Assembly: GCA_030594725.1 (NCBI GenBank)
Contig: JAUVEQ010000150.1
Span: 1 to 7,177 of the forward strand
DNA from: Methanobacteriota archaeon
GTDB taxonomy: Archaea > Thermoplasmatota > DTKX01 > GCA-020343715
DNA length: 7,177 nucleotides
Direction: 5' to 3'
The notes beneath the pieces were generated by a model. The model did no database searches, was not told where the DNA came from, and worked only from the letters and a program-made list of their open reading frames with translations. Shown here piece by piece: positions 1 through 7,030 of the stretch. The translations under genes were made by a program, and so were the position numbers. The first letter of the stretch is position 1. Each line of letters opens with the position of its first letter.

Positions 1-1137
1 ATGAACGAGTTGCCTGGAGGTATAGTAAGCCCAGGAGGTGCCAGCTCGTTCCGGTTCGAGTACGAACATAATGGCGAAAGGTTGCTGTTTTGGGGATGGA
101 CCGGTCCAAACGACATCAGGGTGATGGGAGAGGACCTGACGACCCTCCACATCATCGATCTGCCCTCGGAGAGCTTCGACGTAAGTGACGCCAAGTGGTC
201 CCACGGGGGGTCTATAATCGTTCTGGGTAACAATGGTACGGGCGCCGAAGATACGCTCCTCGTTTACAGAACCCCACTCTTTGAACAGAATCCCACCTTT
301 CTGCCCAGGGAGGCCATTCCGTTGATCACCATCGACGCCGCATCCCTCCTTTCAGGCGACAACGTCCTGGCTGTGGCAGGCAGGGACGTTAACGGGACCA
401 GCTCAGTGATAATCCTCGAAACGACATCTAACCGTATCCGCTCACAGCACGAGATGTACGATAACCTGACCGTCCAAGTGATGGGTAACATTGGTACGTA
501 TCTTCACGCCGTCGATGTCATGGGCGGGTCATCCATATTCAACACCACTCAATGGGTTTTCGAGGAACGGATAGAACCAAGTGTAGGCCCATGCCAATTC
601 TCGGTCCTTCGGACGAACCTCCCGTGGACATCTGGGGGAGTGGACGGTCGTCTTGTCGTGAGGGAGTTCATCATGCTCAACCGGACTGTGATCTGGGATG
701 TTGACATTCCACCCGTCCAGGCCTCGACCTACATAATGAACAAGTACTCATCCAATGTCATCGTCGCATCCCCCAATGGCGAGGGGGGCTCTAAGATCCA
801 AGTACTCCACGATCACAATGGGTCCTTCGAGGTAGGCCCCGAGATCAACACAGATATGACGATCACTTCAATGATGCTCACTCCAGGGGAAGCGAATGTG
901 TTCGGGGTTGGATTCTCCAATGGTGAGTACAAGCAGTACAACGTGACAGATGAGTATTTCTTCAATACCACAGAGCCCGACCCCGACCCCAACCCCGACC
1001 CAGGGCCAGGGCCAGATGGTGACGCGAACGAGGGTAAGGACATGCCCATCTGGCTAATTGGTATTGTCATCATCCTAGTCGTCACCATCAGCTTATTGTG
1101 GATCTTGAAGGTGAGGGCCCCCAGGGAGAAATCATGA
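1..1137 (+). CDS. Membrane-anchored extracellular beta-propeller-like protein (5'-partial)
   Basis: The 378 readable residues form a predicted exported ectodomain made of short beta-strand/turn units (for example NDIRV at 37-41, AVAGRDVNGTS at 124-134, SNGEYKQY at 306-313), in the style of WD40/quinoprotein-like propellers. A Pro/Asp/Gly-rich stalk (326-340) follows, then one membrane helix (about 350-370) and a short basic tail (KVRAPREKS), giving an outside-facing ectodomain. Several N-x-S/T sequons fit an exported glycoprotein. No signal peptide is visible. The paralog at 5700-6944 has about 43 extra N-terminal residues, including the signal segment, before the aligned region, so the ATG at position 1 is probably internal and the true start lies upstream of the window. 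The two proteins align collinearly through NDIRV, AVAGRD.NGTS and SMM. The giant gene follows 160 bp downstream on the same strand but has its own promoter. The propeller fold is inferred from repeat style only; binding partner and function are unknown. Confidence 0.8.
   Translation: MNELPGGIVSPGGASSFRFEYEHNGERLLFWGWTGPNDIRVMGEDLTTLHIIDLPSESFDVSDAKWSHGGSIIVLGNNGTGAEDTLLVYRTPLFEQNPTFLPREAIPLITIDAASLLSGDNVLAVAGRDVNGTSSVIILETTSNRIRSQHEMYDNLTVQVMGNIGTYLHAVDVMGGSSIFNTTQWVFEERIEPSVGPCQFSVLRTNLPWTSGGVDGRLVVREFIMLNRTVIWDVDIPPVQASTYIMNKYSSNVIVASPNGEGGSKIQVLHDHNGSFEVGPEINTDMTITSMMLTPGEANVFGVGFSNGEYKQYNVTDEYFFNTTEPDPDPNPDPGPGPDGDANEGKDMPIWLIGIVIILVVTISLLWILKVRAPREKS
976..1017 (+). repeat. Short CCCGAC-type repeat encoding a Pro/Asp stalk
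   Basis: An imperfect 6-base repeat (CCCGAC, CCCGAC, CCCAAC, CCCGAC, then CCAGGG-like units) encodes alternating Pro with Asp, Asn or Gly just before the C-terminal membrane helix. It probably forms an extended, acidic spacer that holds the ectodomain off the membrane. Such simple repeats can change length by slippage. The paralog at 5700-6944 lacks it. Confidence 0.8.
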
Positions 1138-1249
1138 GGTGGCAATTAGCATTCTCGAGCATTTCCTGGGGCCACACTATTCCGGTCCGAGAGATCTAAT
1201 CACCCCTGACCCACCGATGGATTGATCTACGGTACGGTCGGTAGCAATA

Positions 1250-1257
1250 CTTTATAT
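1250..1257 (+). promoter_or_regulatory. Archaeal TATA box for the giant surface protein gene
   Basis: CTTTATAT lies about 41-48 bp ahead of the ATG at 1298. With the usual archaeal spacing of about 25 bp, transcription would start near 1277-1282 and give a leader of roughly 16-20 nt. A second AT-rich stretch (AATTATTAAA, 1266-1275) is closer to the start and fits less well because it would leave almost no leader for the ribosome binding site. No T-rich terminator is visible in 1138-1249, so read-through from the upstream gene is possible. Confidence 0.7.
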
Positions 1258-1286
1258 CCTGTCATAATTATTAAAGTGGGTAGCCA

Positions 1287-1291
1287 GGGTG
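1287..1291 (+). promoter_or_regulatory. Ribosome binding site deciding the ATG at 1298
   Basis: GGGTG lies 6 nt before ATG 1298 and can pair with the anti-Shine-Dalgarno end of 16S rRNA. An in-frame GTG at 1289 overlaps this motif and has no suitable site of its own, so ATG 1298 is the better start (three residues shorter). Confidence 0.6.
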
Positions 1292-1297
1292 TTTCCT

Positions 1298-4200
1298 ATG
1301 GGTGGTATCGGCAAGTCATCATGGACATTGATCGTATCTCTGATTTTGGTCATCCCCAGCCTTGGGGGGGCCTTGAGTGCGGCTGACCCAGCCAACGTTC
1401 CCCCAGTCCTCAATTTAGGAAGGGGCTCGTACGATACAATCGCGGATGCGGTCGAGGTAGCTGAGGAAGGAGACGTGATCTTCGTGGGACCGGGCCAGTA
1501 CGACGAGCCCATCCTCATCGACAAGCAGATGACCCTAATCGGAAGCGGCGAAGAGACGATGATCTCCTCCACGGTCTTCGTCACTTCGCCGGGGACCATC
1601 AGCAATACCGACTACAGCAATATCCTCAACGGAGACGATTGGAACGCCGCTGCGGGTATCACTACGATGTGGTACCCCTACGTCAATTCCTTATCGACAC
1701 CCATCAAAGGGGTGAGGATCCAGAGTTGCACCTTCACCAATGTCCAGCACGGGGTCTACTTCTTCGGTGCCCAGGACTGCTCCGTCGTGGATTCCACCTT
1801 CAATGATTGCTATCGTGGCGTTTCGATCCAGAACCACGTGATCAACGATGTCGTATTCCGTCAAGGTGGCCGGATCACCGTGGATAATTGCACCTTCACC
1901 AATCTAAAACCCCTCAACGACAATGAAGGCGAGGCGGTGGCGGCCCACGATACCGACTACAACGTGATCAAGGATTGCACTGTGGACGGAGCTAGGTTCG
2001 GTGTCATGATATACAAGGGTGACTACAACATCATCGAGGGTTGCGAATTCTCCAACGTGACCAAGGATCCCCTGTATCTTGATATCATCACCTCGAAGGT
2101 GACGGTTAAGGACAATGTCATCAGAGACAGTGGTGGTGGTGTGTACTTCACGGGATGCCGTGGATTCGAGTTCACCGGCAATTCGATCGAGAACTGCTCG
2201 GATGACATCCGCATCGATAAGTCCAGCTCTTTCACCTTCAGGGACAACTCCATCAATGGGTCCTCGGTGCATCTATTAGAGTCCACCGGCGGTGTGTTCG
2301 CCAACAACGATTTCGCCACCAGCTCAGCTCCCACCTTTATATTCACAGCCCCGAGCCAGGTCCATTATTCCCATTCCATCGCGACCAGCAACACGGTGGG
2401 AGGAAACCCCATCCATTACTATTACGACCAGGCCAGTGTGACCGTGTCGAATACCATTGCTGGCTCCGTGATGTTCGCCTACAGCAACAATCCAACGGTC
2501 AGTAACACCACCGTGGTGGACGGTGACGGCATCCGGTTGGTCACCTCACCCGGGTCGACCATCTCTGCCAACGTGACGAACGGTCTGTATGGCATCGACG
2601 TCGTGGATAGCGGGTCCGGGAGGCTCGATGGATGCGTCATCAACTCCTCCGACAGGGGTGAGCAGGGCATCAGGCTGTTAGATAGTGTCTCGACGCACAC
2701 GTTCAACAGCCATATCAAGGTCAAGGATAGGACCCCCGCCTGGAAGGTCGAGGGAGGGGACGTGTACAAGTGCTACAACACCACCTTTCCATACATATCC
2801 GTCGAGGCCAGAGCGAACGGAGGAGGGGAACTGTGGGTCTATGGGGCCTTGAATGTCAAGGTCATGCGCAACGAGACGCTGTTACCCTTGTCCGGTGTAG
2901 AAGCTAATGTGTCAGAGGACCTGGCAGCCGCATACAACACCCCCCACTTCGGGGGTTCCGACGCAGTCTCCGACGTCGACGGCCTGTTCGGTCCGCTAAC
3001 CCTCCTCGACAGGATTTACGACCAGAGCTCTATCCCGACGGAGCTCAAGCACGACCTGGACCTCTGGTTCCAGGAGGACGCCATCTGGTCAATGGCTATC
3101 CACGACCTCAATATGAGCAAGGACATGTTCATCGTCGTGGAGACAACTGACGTCTGGAAGCCGGCAATGCCATGGAACTTCACCATAACCGACATTCCCG
3201 CGGAGGACGCCCTGAGGGCGACTTGGGACCTGAATATCGATGATACCGAGGTCTACTCCATCTGGTCCAACATATCCGGCAGTTGGATCCTCTTGGATAA
3301 CCTAAGCGCCATCTCTGACAATTACCGCATCGACGATGGACTGGTCCACAACGCATCCTACTATTTCATCCTGTCAGCGTGGGACGAGATCCCACTTGAG
3401 TCCGACAGAACGGATGCCATGATGATCACCCACGTGGATGGATTGCCCCCATCGATGGTCACGGGCCTCGTGGCACCTGAGGTTAATGGGACCGATCTAA
3501 CGCTTGGATGGAACGCCAACGGGGACCTGGACCTGGAGGGTTACAGGGTATACATCAATGCCACTGGCGGAGACGATACCGGTCCTTGGATCCTCCTGAC
3601 GCCCTCTACCGGGACCATGGACACAACTTTGTGGGTCAAGGGTCTGACCAGCGAGACCACCTATCACCTCGTCGTCACTGCCATTGACGAGCGACCCAAC
3701 GAATCCCCCATCAGCCTCGTTCTCAGTGTAACGACGGCGGACATCACCCCGCCTGATGCCCCGGTCCTCGGGGCCATCATCGGGTTGACCAACATCACTG
3801 ACCATACTGTCTCGGGAACCGCCGAACCCGGTTCGACGGTAACCCTGTTCCGAAATGGTGAGATCGCTGGCACCGCGGTTGCAGACGGTGATGGTGAGTT
3901 CACAGCCCTCATAAGCCTCACCATTGGTCTCAACGTGCTCACCGCTTTGGCTACTGATCTTGCGGGAAACCCGGGACTGGTCTCGAACTCCTTGGAGATA
4001 GTATTGGACCCCGTCGCCCCGGACGCTCCCATCTTCGAGCAGCTGCCCATTCTCACGAACGTGGTTCAGCATTCGGTGGTCGGTGGCGCTGAACCCGGTT
4101 CGACCGTGACGGTCATACTCAACGGGGAGGTCGCAGGGACGGTCGTGGCCGAGAGTGACGGGACCTTCGAGCTGCCCATTTCACTGGTGGAGGGCACCAA

Positions 4201-5236
4201 CACGTTGACCGCTTTCGCCACCGATGCCGCCCTTAACGATGGGACGCGGGCCACCATCCAGACGGTCGTCCTCGATACCATCGCTCCCGGTATCCCCGAC
4301 CTAGACCCTGCATCTGAATACACCAATCAGGCATCATACGTCTTGACTGGCACGGCTGAACCGGAAAGTTTGGTTGAGGTCCTGCAAGGTACCAACTCTG
4401 TCGCTTCGGGGACCGCCGGAGCCGACGGAATCTACTCGATCAGCATATCTTTGACCGAAAGGATGACCACCATCATGGTGCGGGCCACCGACGCAGCTGG
4501 GAACGTGGGTGACAACAGCGACATCTTGTCGATTATACTGGACCAGGAGGATCCCATGGCGGACGCCGGCGAGGACATCGAGGCGATCGAGGACACCATC
4601 GTTGGCTTCGATGCCAGCACCTCATCGGACAATGAGGGCATCCTGTCCTACCTGTGGACCTTCGAGCTGGACGGCGTGGAGATGACCCTTGACGGGGAGA
4701 CAGCCACGTACACCTTCCCCGACTTGGTCACTTTGACGATCACCCTCACGGTTACCGACCTGGCGGGGAACACCGGCGAGGACACCTTGACGGCGATGAT
4801 CGTGTCCTCGAACAGACCCCCGGTCCTCAGCGGGGACAAGATGTCTCCCAACAGCGGGACCACCGCGACCAAGTTCACATTCACCGTCGATTACAAGGAC
4901 GAGGAGGGGGAAAGGGGTACGGTCTTCGTGGTCATCGACGGCGTGCCCTATCCGATGATCCAGGACCCCGACGATGACAATCCCACCGACGGCCAGCAGT
5001 ACACCCTGAAGACCAAGCTGGACGAGGGCGAGCACACCTACTACTTCACAGGGAAGGACGCCTTCGGCAACGACGCGGTGGGTTCCAGCGTCGGCGAGGA
5101 CAACGGGAAGAGCAGCCCCGACGTGACCAAGCACAAGGTGGAGGACACCCCGGGTGCGTGGTCGATACTCGCCTTGACGGCTATTGCGTCAATGTTCTTC
5201 TTCCGCCGGCTTCGACTACGAAGGGAGATCCGTTAG
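1298..5236 (+). CDS. Giant secreted beta-helix/FN3/Ig-like/PKD surface protein with PG-type C-terminal anchor signal
   Basis: A 1312-residue modular cell-surface protein, numbered from ATG 1298. Residues 1-28 form a signal peptide with likely cleavage after ALSA. Residues 40-90 carry the cap typical of right-handed beta-helix proteins (YDTIADAV, GDVIFVGPGQY, LIGSGEE). Residues 138-480 are beta-helix coils with repeated 'C.F.N...GV' and 'V.DN.I' patterns, as in NosD/pectin-lyase-like folds. Residues 497-620 form a linker domain often seen after archaeal beta-helices. Two FN3-like domains follow (about 622-712 and 717-814), then three tandem Ig-like repeats (818-905, 908-994, 997-1083), a PKD domain (1086-1171, with DAGEDIEAIEDT and YLWTF) and a last Ig-like domain (1174-1277). 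The C-terminus is TPG (1284-1286), a hydrophobic helix (1287-1302) and a basic RRLRLRR end, resembling PGF-CTERM archaeosortase substrates. Many sequons suggest glycosylation. No catalytic site could be assigned, so adhesion, structural or carbohydrate-binding roles are all possible. The gene ends one base before the stop of the convergent gene at 5238. Confidence 0.9.
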   Translation: MGGIGKSSWTLIVSLILVIPSLGGALSAADPANVPPVLNLGRGSYDTIADAVEVAEEGDVIFVGPGQYDEPILIDKQMTLIGSGEETMISSTVFVTSPGTISNTDYSNILNGDDWNAAAGITTMWYPYVNSLSTPIKGVRIQSCTFTNVQHGVYFFGAQDCSVVDSTFNDCYRGVSIQNHVINDVVFRQGGRITVDNCTFTNLKPLNDNEGEAVAAHDTDYNVIKDCTVDGARFGVMIYKGDYNIIEGCEFSNVTKDPLYLDIITSKVTVKDNVIRDSGGGVYFTGCRGFEFTGNSIENCSDDIRIDKSSSFTFRDNSINGSSVHLLESTGGVFANNDFATSSAPTFIFTAPSQVHYSHSIATSNTVGGNPIHYYYDQASVTVSNTIAGSVMFAYSNNPTVSNTTVVDGDGIRLVTSPGSTISANVTNGLYGIDVVDSGSGRLDGCVINSSDRGEQGIRLLDSVSTHTFNSHIKVKDRTPAWKVEGGDVYKCYNTTFPYISVEARANGGGELWVYGALNVKVMRNETLLPLSGVEANVSEDLAAAYNTPHFGGSDAVSDVDGLFGPLTLLDRIYDQSSIPTELKHDLDLWFQEDAIWSMAIHDLNMSKDMFIVVETTDVWKPAMPWNFTITDIPAEDALRATWDLNIDDTEVYSIWSNISGSWILLDNLSAISDNYRIDDGLVHNASYYFILSAWDEIPLESDRTDAMMITHVDGLPPSMVTGLVAPEVNGTDLTLGWNANGDLDLEGYRVYINATGGDDTGPWILLTPSTGTMDTTLWVKGLTSETTYHLVVTAIDERPNESPISLVLSVTTADITPPDAPVLGAIIGLTNITDHTVSGTAEPGSTVTLFRNGEIAGTAVADGDGEFTALISLTIGLNVLTALATDLAGNPGLVSNSLEIVLDPVAPDAPIFEQLPILTNVVQHSVVGGAEPGSTVTVILNGEVAGTVVAESDGTFELPISLVEGTNTLTAFATDAALNDGTRATIQTVVLDTIAPGIPDLDPASEYTNQASYVLTGTAEPESLVEVLQGTNSVASGTAGADGIYSISISLTERMTTIMVRATDAAGNVGDNSDILSIILDQEDPMADAGEDIEAIEDTIVGFDASTSSDNEGILSYLWTFELDGVEMTLDGETATYTFPDLVTLTITLTVTDLAGNTGEDTLTAMIVSSNRPPVLSGDKMSPNSGTTATKFTFTVDYKDEEGERGTVFVVIDGVPYPMIQDPDDDNPTDGQQYTLKTKLDEGEHTYYFTGKDAFGNDAVGSSVGEDNGKSSPDVTKHKVEDTPGAWSILALTAIASMFFFRRLRLRREIR
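3749..4546 (+). repeat. Three tandem Ig-like domain repeats (about 265 bp each)
   Basis: Units lie at about 3749-4012, 4013-4279 and 4286-4546. Each encodes the same pattern: 'TN...H.V.G.AEPGSTV....NG..AGT..A..DG.F...ISL..G.N.LTA.ATD', then 'VLD..AP' leading into the next unit. Units 1 and 2 are closest; their DNA matches almost base for base over GAACCCGGTTCGAC (about 3825 and 4092). Unit 3 has diverged (AEPESLVEV). They resemble bacterial Ig-like repeats that act as rigid spacers in surface proteins. Confidence 0.8.
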
Positions 5237-5237
5237 G

Positions 5238-5564
5238 TCACTCCTCGTCGCAGACGCCGCTGATGCACTCGTTGGACGTCTCGATCCACATGAGGTCCGG
5301 GCTGCCCTTGAGGCAGACCTTCTCGGTCCGGACCAGGTTCAGTATGTTCTGGAAGTGTTCCATCGAGCTGTAGCCGAAGAAGAAGGGAACCCCGTCCTCG
5401 TCCTGCACGAGGTCGTCCTCGGGCATCTTCTTCGGGTCATCGTAGAACCAGATGGCACCCCGGAGGTTGTCGTCCTTGTCCGTGAACGAGATGCTGGCGC
5501 TTGCGAAAGGATGCTTCGCGAAATAGGTCACGTGGTACTTCTCAACGTCGATGGTCACCGTCAA
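5238..5564 (-). CDS. Small cytoplasmic protein of unknown function (TTG start)
   Basis: A 108-residue protein I cannot assign to a family. It has no signal peptide or membrane helix and is unlike its exported neighbours. The N-terminal half alternates strand-forming segments (YHVTYFAKHPFASASISF, LRGAIWFYDD), followed by an acidic loop (KKMPEDDLVQDEDG), a probable helix (SSMEHFQNILNLVRTEK) and a C-terminal strand ending in ISGVCDEE, so a small alpha/beta domain is likely. Three cysteines lie in the last 30 residues with no metal-binding spacing I recognise. The start is TTG at 5564, chosen because a strong Shine-Dalgarno lies 9 nt upstream and no in-frame ATG is available there; GTG at 5558 would be 15 nt away. 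It has its own TATA box and converges with the giant gene. A 163-residue frame on the other strand lacks such signals and is rejected. Confidence 0.75.
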   Translation of the reverse strand: MTVTIDVEKYHVTYFAKHPFASASISFTDKDDNLRGAIWFYDDPKKMPEDDLVQDEDGVPFFFGYSSMEHFQNILNLVRTEKVCLKGSPDLMWIETSNECISGVCDEE

Positions 5565-5572
5565 GCCTATAA

Positions 5573-5580
5573 CCCTCCTT
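5573..5580 (-). promoter_or_regulatory. Strong Shine-Dalgarno for the 108-residue gene
   Basis: On the minus strand the bases read AAGGAGGG, with the GGAGG core 9 nt before the TTG at 5564. It is the strongest ribosome binding site in the window and fixes a non-ATG start. Confidence 0.75.
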
Positions 5581-5602
5581 GCCTCTCTTATTCAGGGAAG
5601 CG

Positions 5603-5610
5603 GTATAAAT
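5603..5610 (-). promoter_or_regulatory. TATA box for the 108-residue gene
   Basis: The minus strand reads ATTTATAC in an otherwise GC-rich stretch. A start of transcription about 25 bp downstream (near 5580-5584) leaves a leader of about 16-20 nt that just includes the Shine-Dalgarno. This suggests transcription independent of the gene at 5700-6944, which lies 135 bp upstream on the same strand. Confidence 0.65.
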
Positions 5611-5620
5611 CTTTATTGAT

Positions 5621-5638
5621 GGCCTCGGGATGGAGGCC
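5621..5638 (-). other. GC-rich inverted repeat (6-bp stem) between the two minus-strand genes
   Basis: GGCCTC at 5621-5626 and GAGGCC at 5633-5638 form a perfect inverted repeat around a 6-base loop. It lies 62-79 bp past the stop of the gene at 5700-6944 and about 11 bp upstream of the TATA box of the next gene. It could be a weak transcript-end hairpin or a regulator binding site. No T-tract follows it on the minus strand, which argues against a classical terminator. Six base pairs could also occur by chance. Confidence 0.35.
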
Positions 5639-5699
5639 CAGCTGGGGAGCGCCACGTCCTCGGCCATCTAGGTGATCGATCTGCGGAGTGGACGGGCCT

Positions 5700-6944
5700 T
5701 CACTCTGGGTTGTCGTCCAAGATGGCCTTTTCGTCCATCCTTCCCCTCCTCTTGGTCAAGAGGTAATAGACTACCACGAGGACTATGGCGGCGAAGGCAC
5801 CGATCCCGACATACGGCATCCACCAGTCCGATGGAGTGTCCTCGTGGCTCTTCTTGAATAGCTCGTACATCGCCACCGAGCCGTCCTGGAAGGCCACCAC
5901 GATGGTGGTATTGCTGGTCGGGTCCAGGGCCATCATGGACACCCTCCCGTCTATCGTATCGCTCCTGTGGTGGCTCCAGTTACTTCCCCCCATCGGGTCC
6001 CAGATCTGCATGATCGAGGACGATTCCCCCTTTGGAGTCGCGGCAACGATGTAGTTCGTTATGTCCCCGATGTCATTGGACCATATTCCGAGCACCTGCC
6101 CCGAGCCGGTGCTGAAGGTCTTCCAATCATCCCGCTCCATATCCGCACGGGTGCTGACGGTCCCGTCCTGTCCACCGAAGACCTTCTCGATGTTCCCCCT
6201 CTCGATGAAATGGGAACTGAAGGGCGTGGATAGCAGTTCCACTTGGAGCAATATGGTCCAGTCCTTGGTAGAGTGGACGATGAGCCCGCCGTTGTCGTCC
6301 AGGACGTACATGAAGCGACCGTCGGTCGTGATGCTGACCACCGATCGGTTGTCCCAGACGGGGCCGTCCTGGATGATGCTCTTGGAACCCGTCTCCATAA
6401 AGAGGACCCGTGAGGTCCCGTTCGCGTCCCTGCCGGCGACGGCGAATATGATGTTGTTGGCTAAGGAATATACGTAGTCTATCTCCACCAGGGGGATCAG
6501 GTCCGCGGTCAGATACCCCTCCCCGATGGACCATGAGGGGGACTCGTAGAACACCAAAGTATCGTTGAGGTCATCTCCTGGGCTCCCCCAGACCACGATG
6601 TGGTCGGAGCCCTCGCACCACTCGACACCCTTGACGGTGAAACCGGGAGAGGGGAGTTCCAGCACCTCCCGGGTCGCCAGGTCCCTCCCCAGGACTCTGA
6701 TGTCGTTGGTGCCCTCATGCCCCCAGACGAGGAGGTTCGCGCCGTTCTCGTCGAACCTCACCCAGGCTGGACTCCCCGTAGGCGCCGCGTCCAGCCTTGT
6801 GCCCGTTTCTTTGATGTGTGCTGTGTAATAATAATCCGCACCCATGATGCCGGTCGTTCCGGCTAGGATGACCAAAACGACCAGGACGACGACTAGCGGT
6901 CCGCATTTCCAGATATGTCCGATGCCTTTATTGAATGGTTTCAT
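5700..6944 (-). CDS. Membrane-anchored extracellular beta-propeller-like protein, paralog of the gene at 1-1137
   Basis: A full-length 414-residue protein. Residues 1-36 form a signal peptide or signal anchor (basic MKPFNKGIGHIWK, then a Val/Leu-rich core ending GIMGA). Residues about 55-362 are a beta-rich ectodomain built of short strand/turn units (NDIRVLGRDL at 80-89, FAVAGRDANGTS at 167-178, FQDGSVAMYEL at 352-362), suggesting a WD40/quinoprotein-like propeller. A short linker (HEDTPSDWW), a membrane helix (376-397) and a 17-residue basic-then-acidic cytoplasmic tail follow. It aligns collinearly with the protein at 1-1137 but has no Pro/Asp stalk and a longer tail. The ATG at 6944 is supported by GGAGG 7 nt upstream and a TATA box about 50 bp upstream. 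No catalytic motif is visible. It may bind a ligand or act as a structural or assembly partner of the envelope; function is unknown. Confidence 0.88.
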   Translation of the reverse strand: MKPFNKGIGHIWKCGPLVVVLVVLVILAGTTGIMGADYYYTAHIKETGTRLDAAPTGSPAWVRFDENGANLLVWGHEGTNDIRVLGRDLATREVLELPSPGFTVKGVEWCEGSDHIVVWGSPGDDLNDTLVFYESPSWSIGEGYLTADLIPLVEIDYVYSLANNIIFAVAGRDANGTSRVLFMETGSKSIIQDGPVWDNRSVVSITTDGRFMYVLDDNGGLIVHSTKDWTILLQVELLSTPFSSHFIERGNIEKVFGGQDGTVSTRADMERDDWKTFSTGSGQVLGIWSNDIGDITNYIVAATPKGESSSIMQIWDPMGGSNWSHHRSDTIDGRVSMMALDPTSNTTIVVAFQDGSVAMYELFKKSHEDTPSDWWMPYVGIGAFAAIVLVVVYYLLTKRRGRMDEKAILDDNPE

Positions 6945-6951
6945 ATTCCGG

Positions 6952-6956
6952 CCTCC
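6952..6956 (-). promoter_or_regulatory. Shine-Dalgarno for the gene starting at 6944
   Basis: The minus strand reads GGAGG, 7 nt before the ATG at 6944. This ideal spacing confirms the start that includes the signal peptide. Confidence 0.75.
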
Positions 6957-6989
6957 TGGATGACCGTGGAGGAAGATGAGGTCTGGGCC

Positions 6990-6998
6990 ATATACTAT
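6990..6998 (-). promoter_or_regulatory. Probable TATA box for the gene starting at 6944
   Basis: The minus strand reads ATAGTATAT in this interval. Transcription would start near 6966-6970 and leave a leader of about 22-26 nt containing the Shine-Dalgarno. The match to the archaeal box is moderate. Confidence 0.45.
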
Positions 6999-7030
6999 GT
7001 TGGATGGGTTATCTTTTTTCTGGTGGTACG

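Noticed and set aside
1134..1199. A 21-codon frame overlapping the stop of the first gene (ATGA overlap)
   Set aside because: It is very short, has no convincing ribosome site and no recognisable product, and ends before the promoter of the next gene.
1227..1244. Partial symmetry CTAC...GTAG just upstream of the TATA box of the giant gene
   Set aside because: Only four bases pair at the ends and the interior does not continue the symmetry, so chance is the simplest explanation.
3497..4072. A 191-codon minus-strand frame inside the giant gene
   Set aside because: It is antisense to clear FN3 and Ig-like domains, and its Gly/Arg/Asp-rich translation is typical of a GC-rich shadow frame.
4622..5134. 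A 170-codon minus-strand frame inside the giant gene
   Set aside because: It lies opposite the PKD and last Ig-like domains, has Val/Gly/His-rich shadow composition and no promoter or ribosome site of its own.
5184..5675. A 163-codon plus-strand frame opposite the 108-residue gene
   Set aside because: It begins inside the anchor of the giant protein and runs through the minus-strand promoter; the minus-strand gene has a TATA box and Shine-Dalgarno, this frame has neither.
6127..6534. A 135-codon frame in another phase within the minus-strand propeller-like gene
   Set aside because: It overlaps a well-supported gene on the same strand and its Arg/Gly/His-rich translation has no recognisable features.
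7014..7019. T6 run as a plus-strand transcription terminator
   Set aside because: No plus-strand gene ends upstream of it; the nearest sequence is the promoter of a minus-strand gene.
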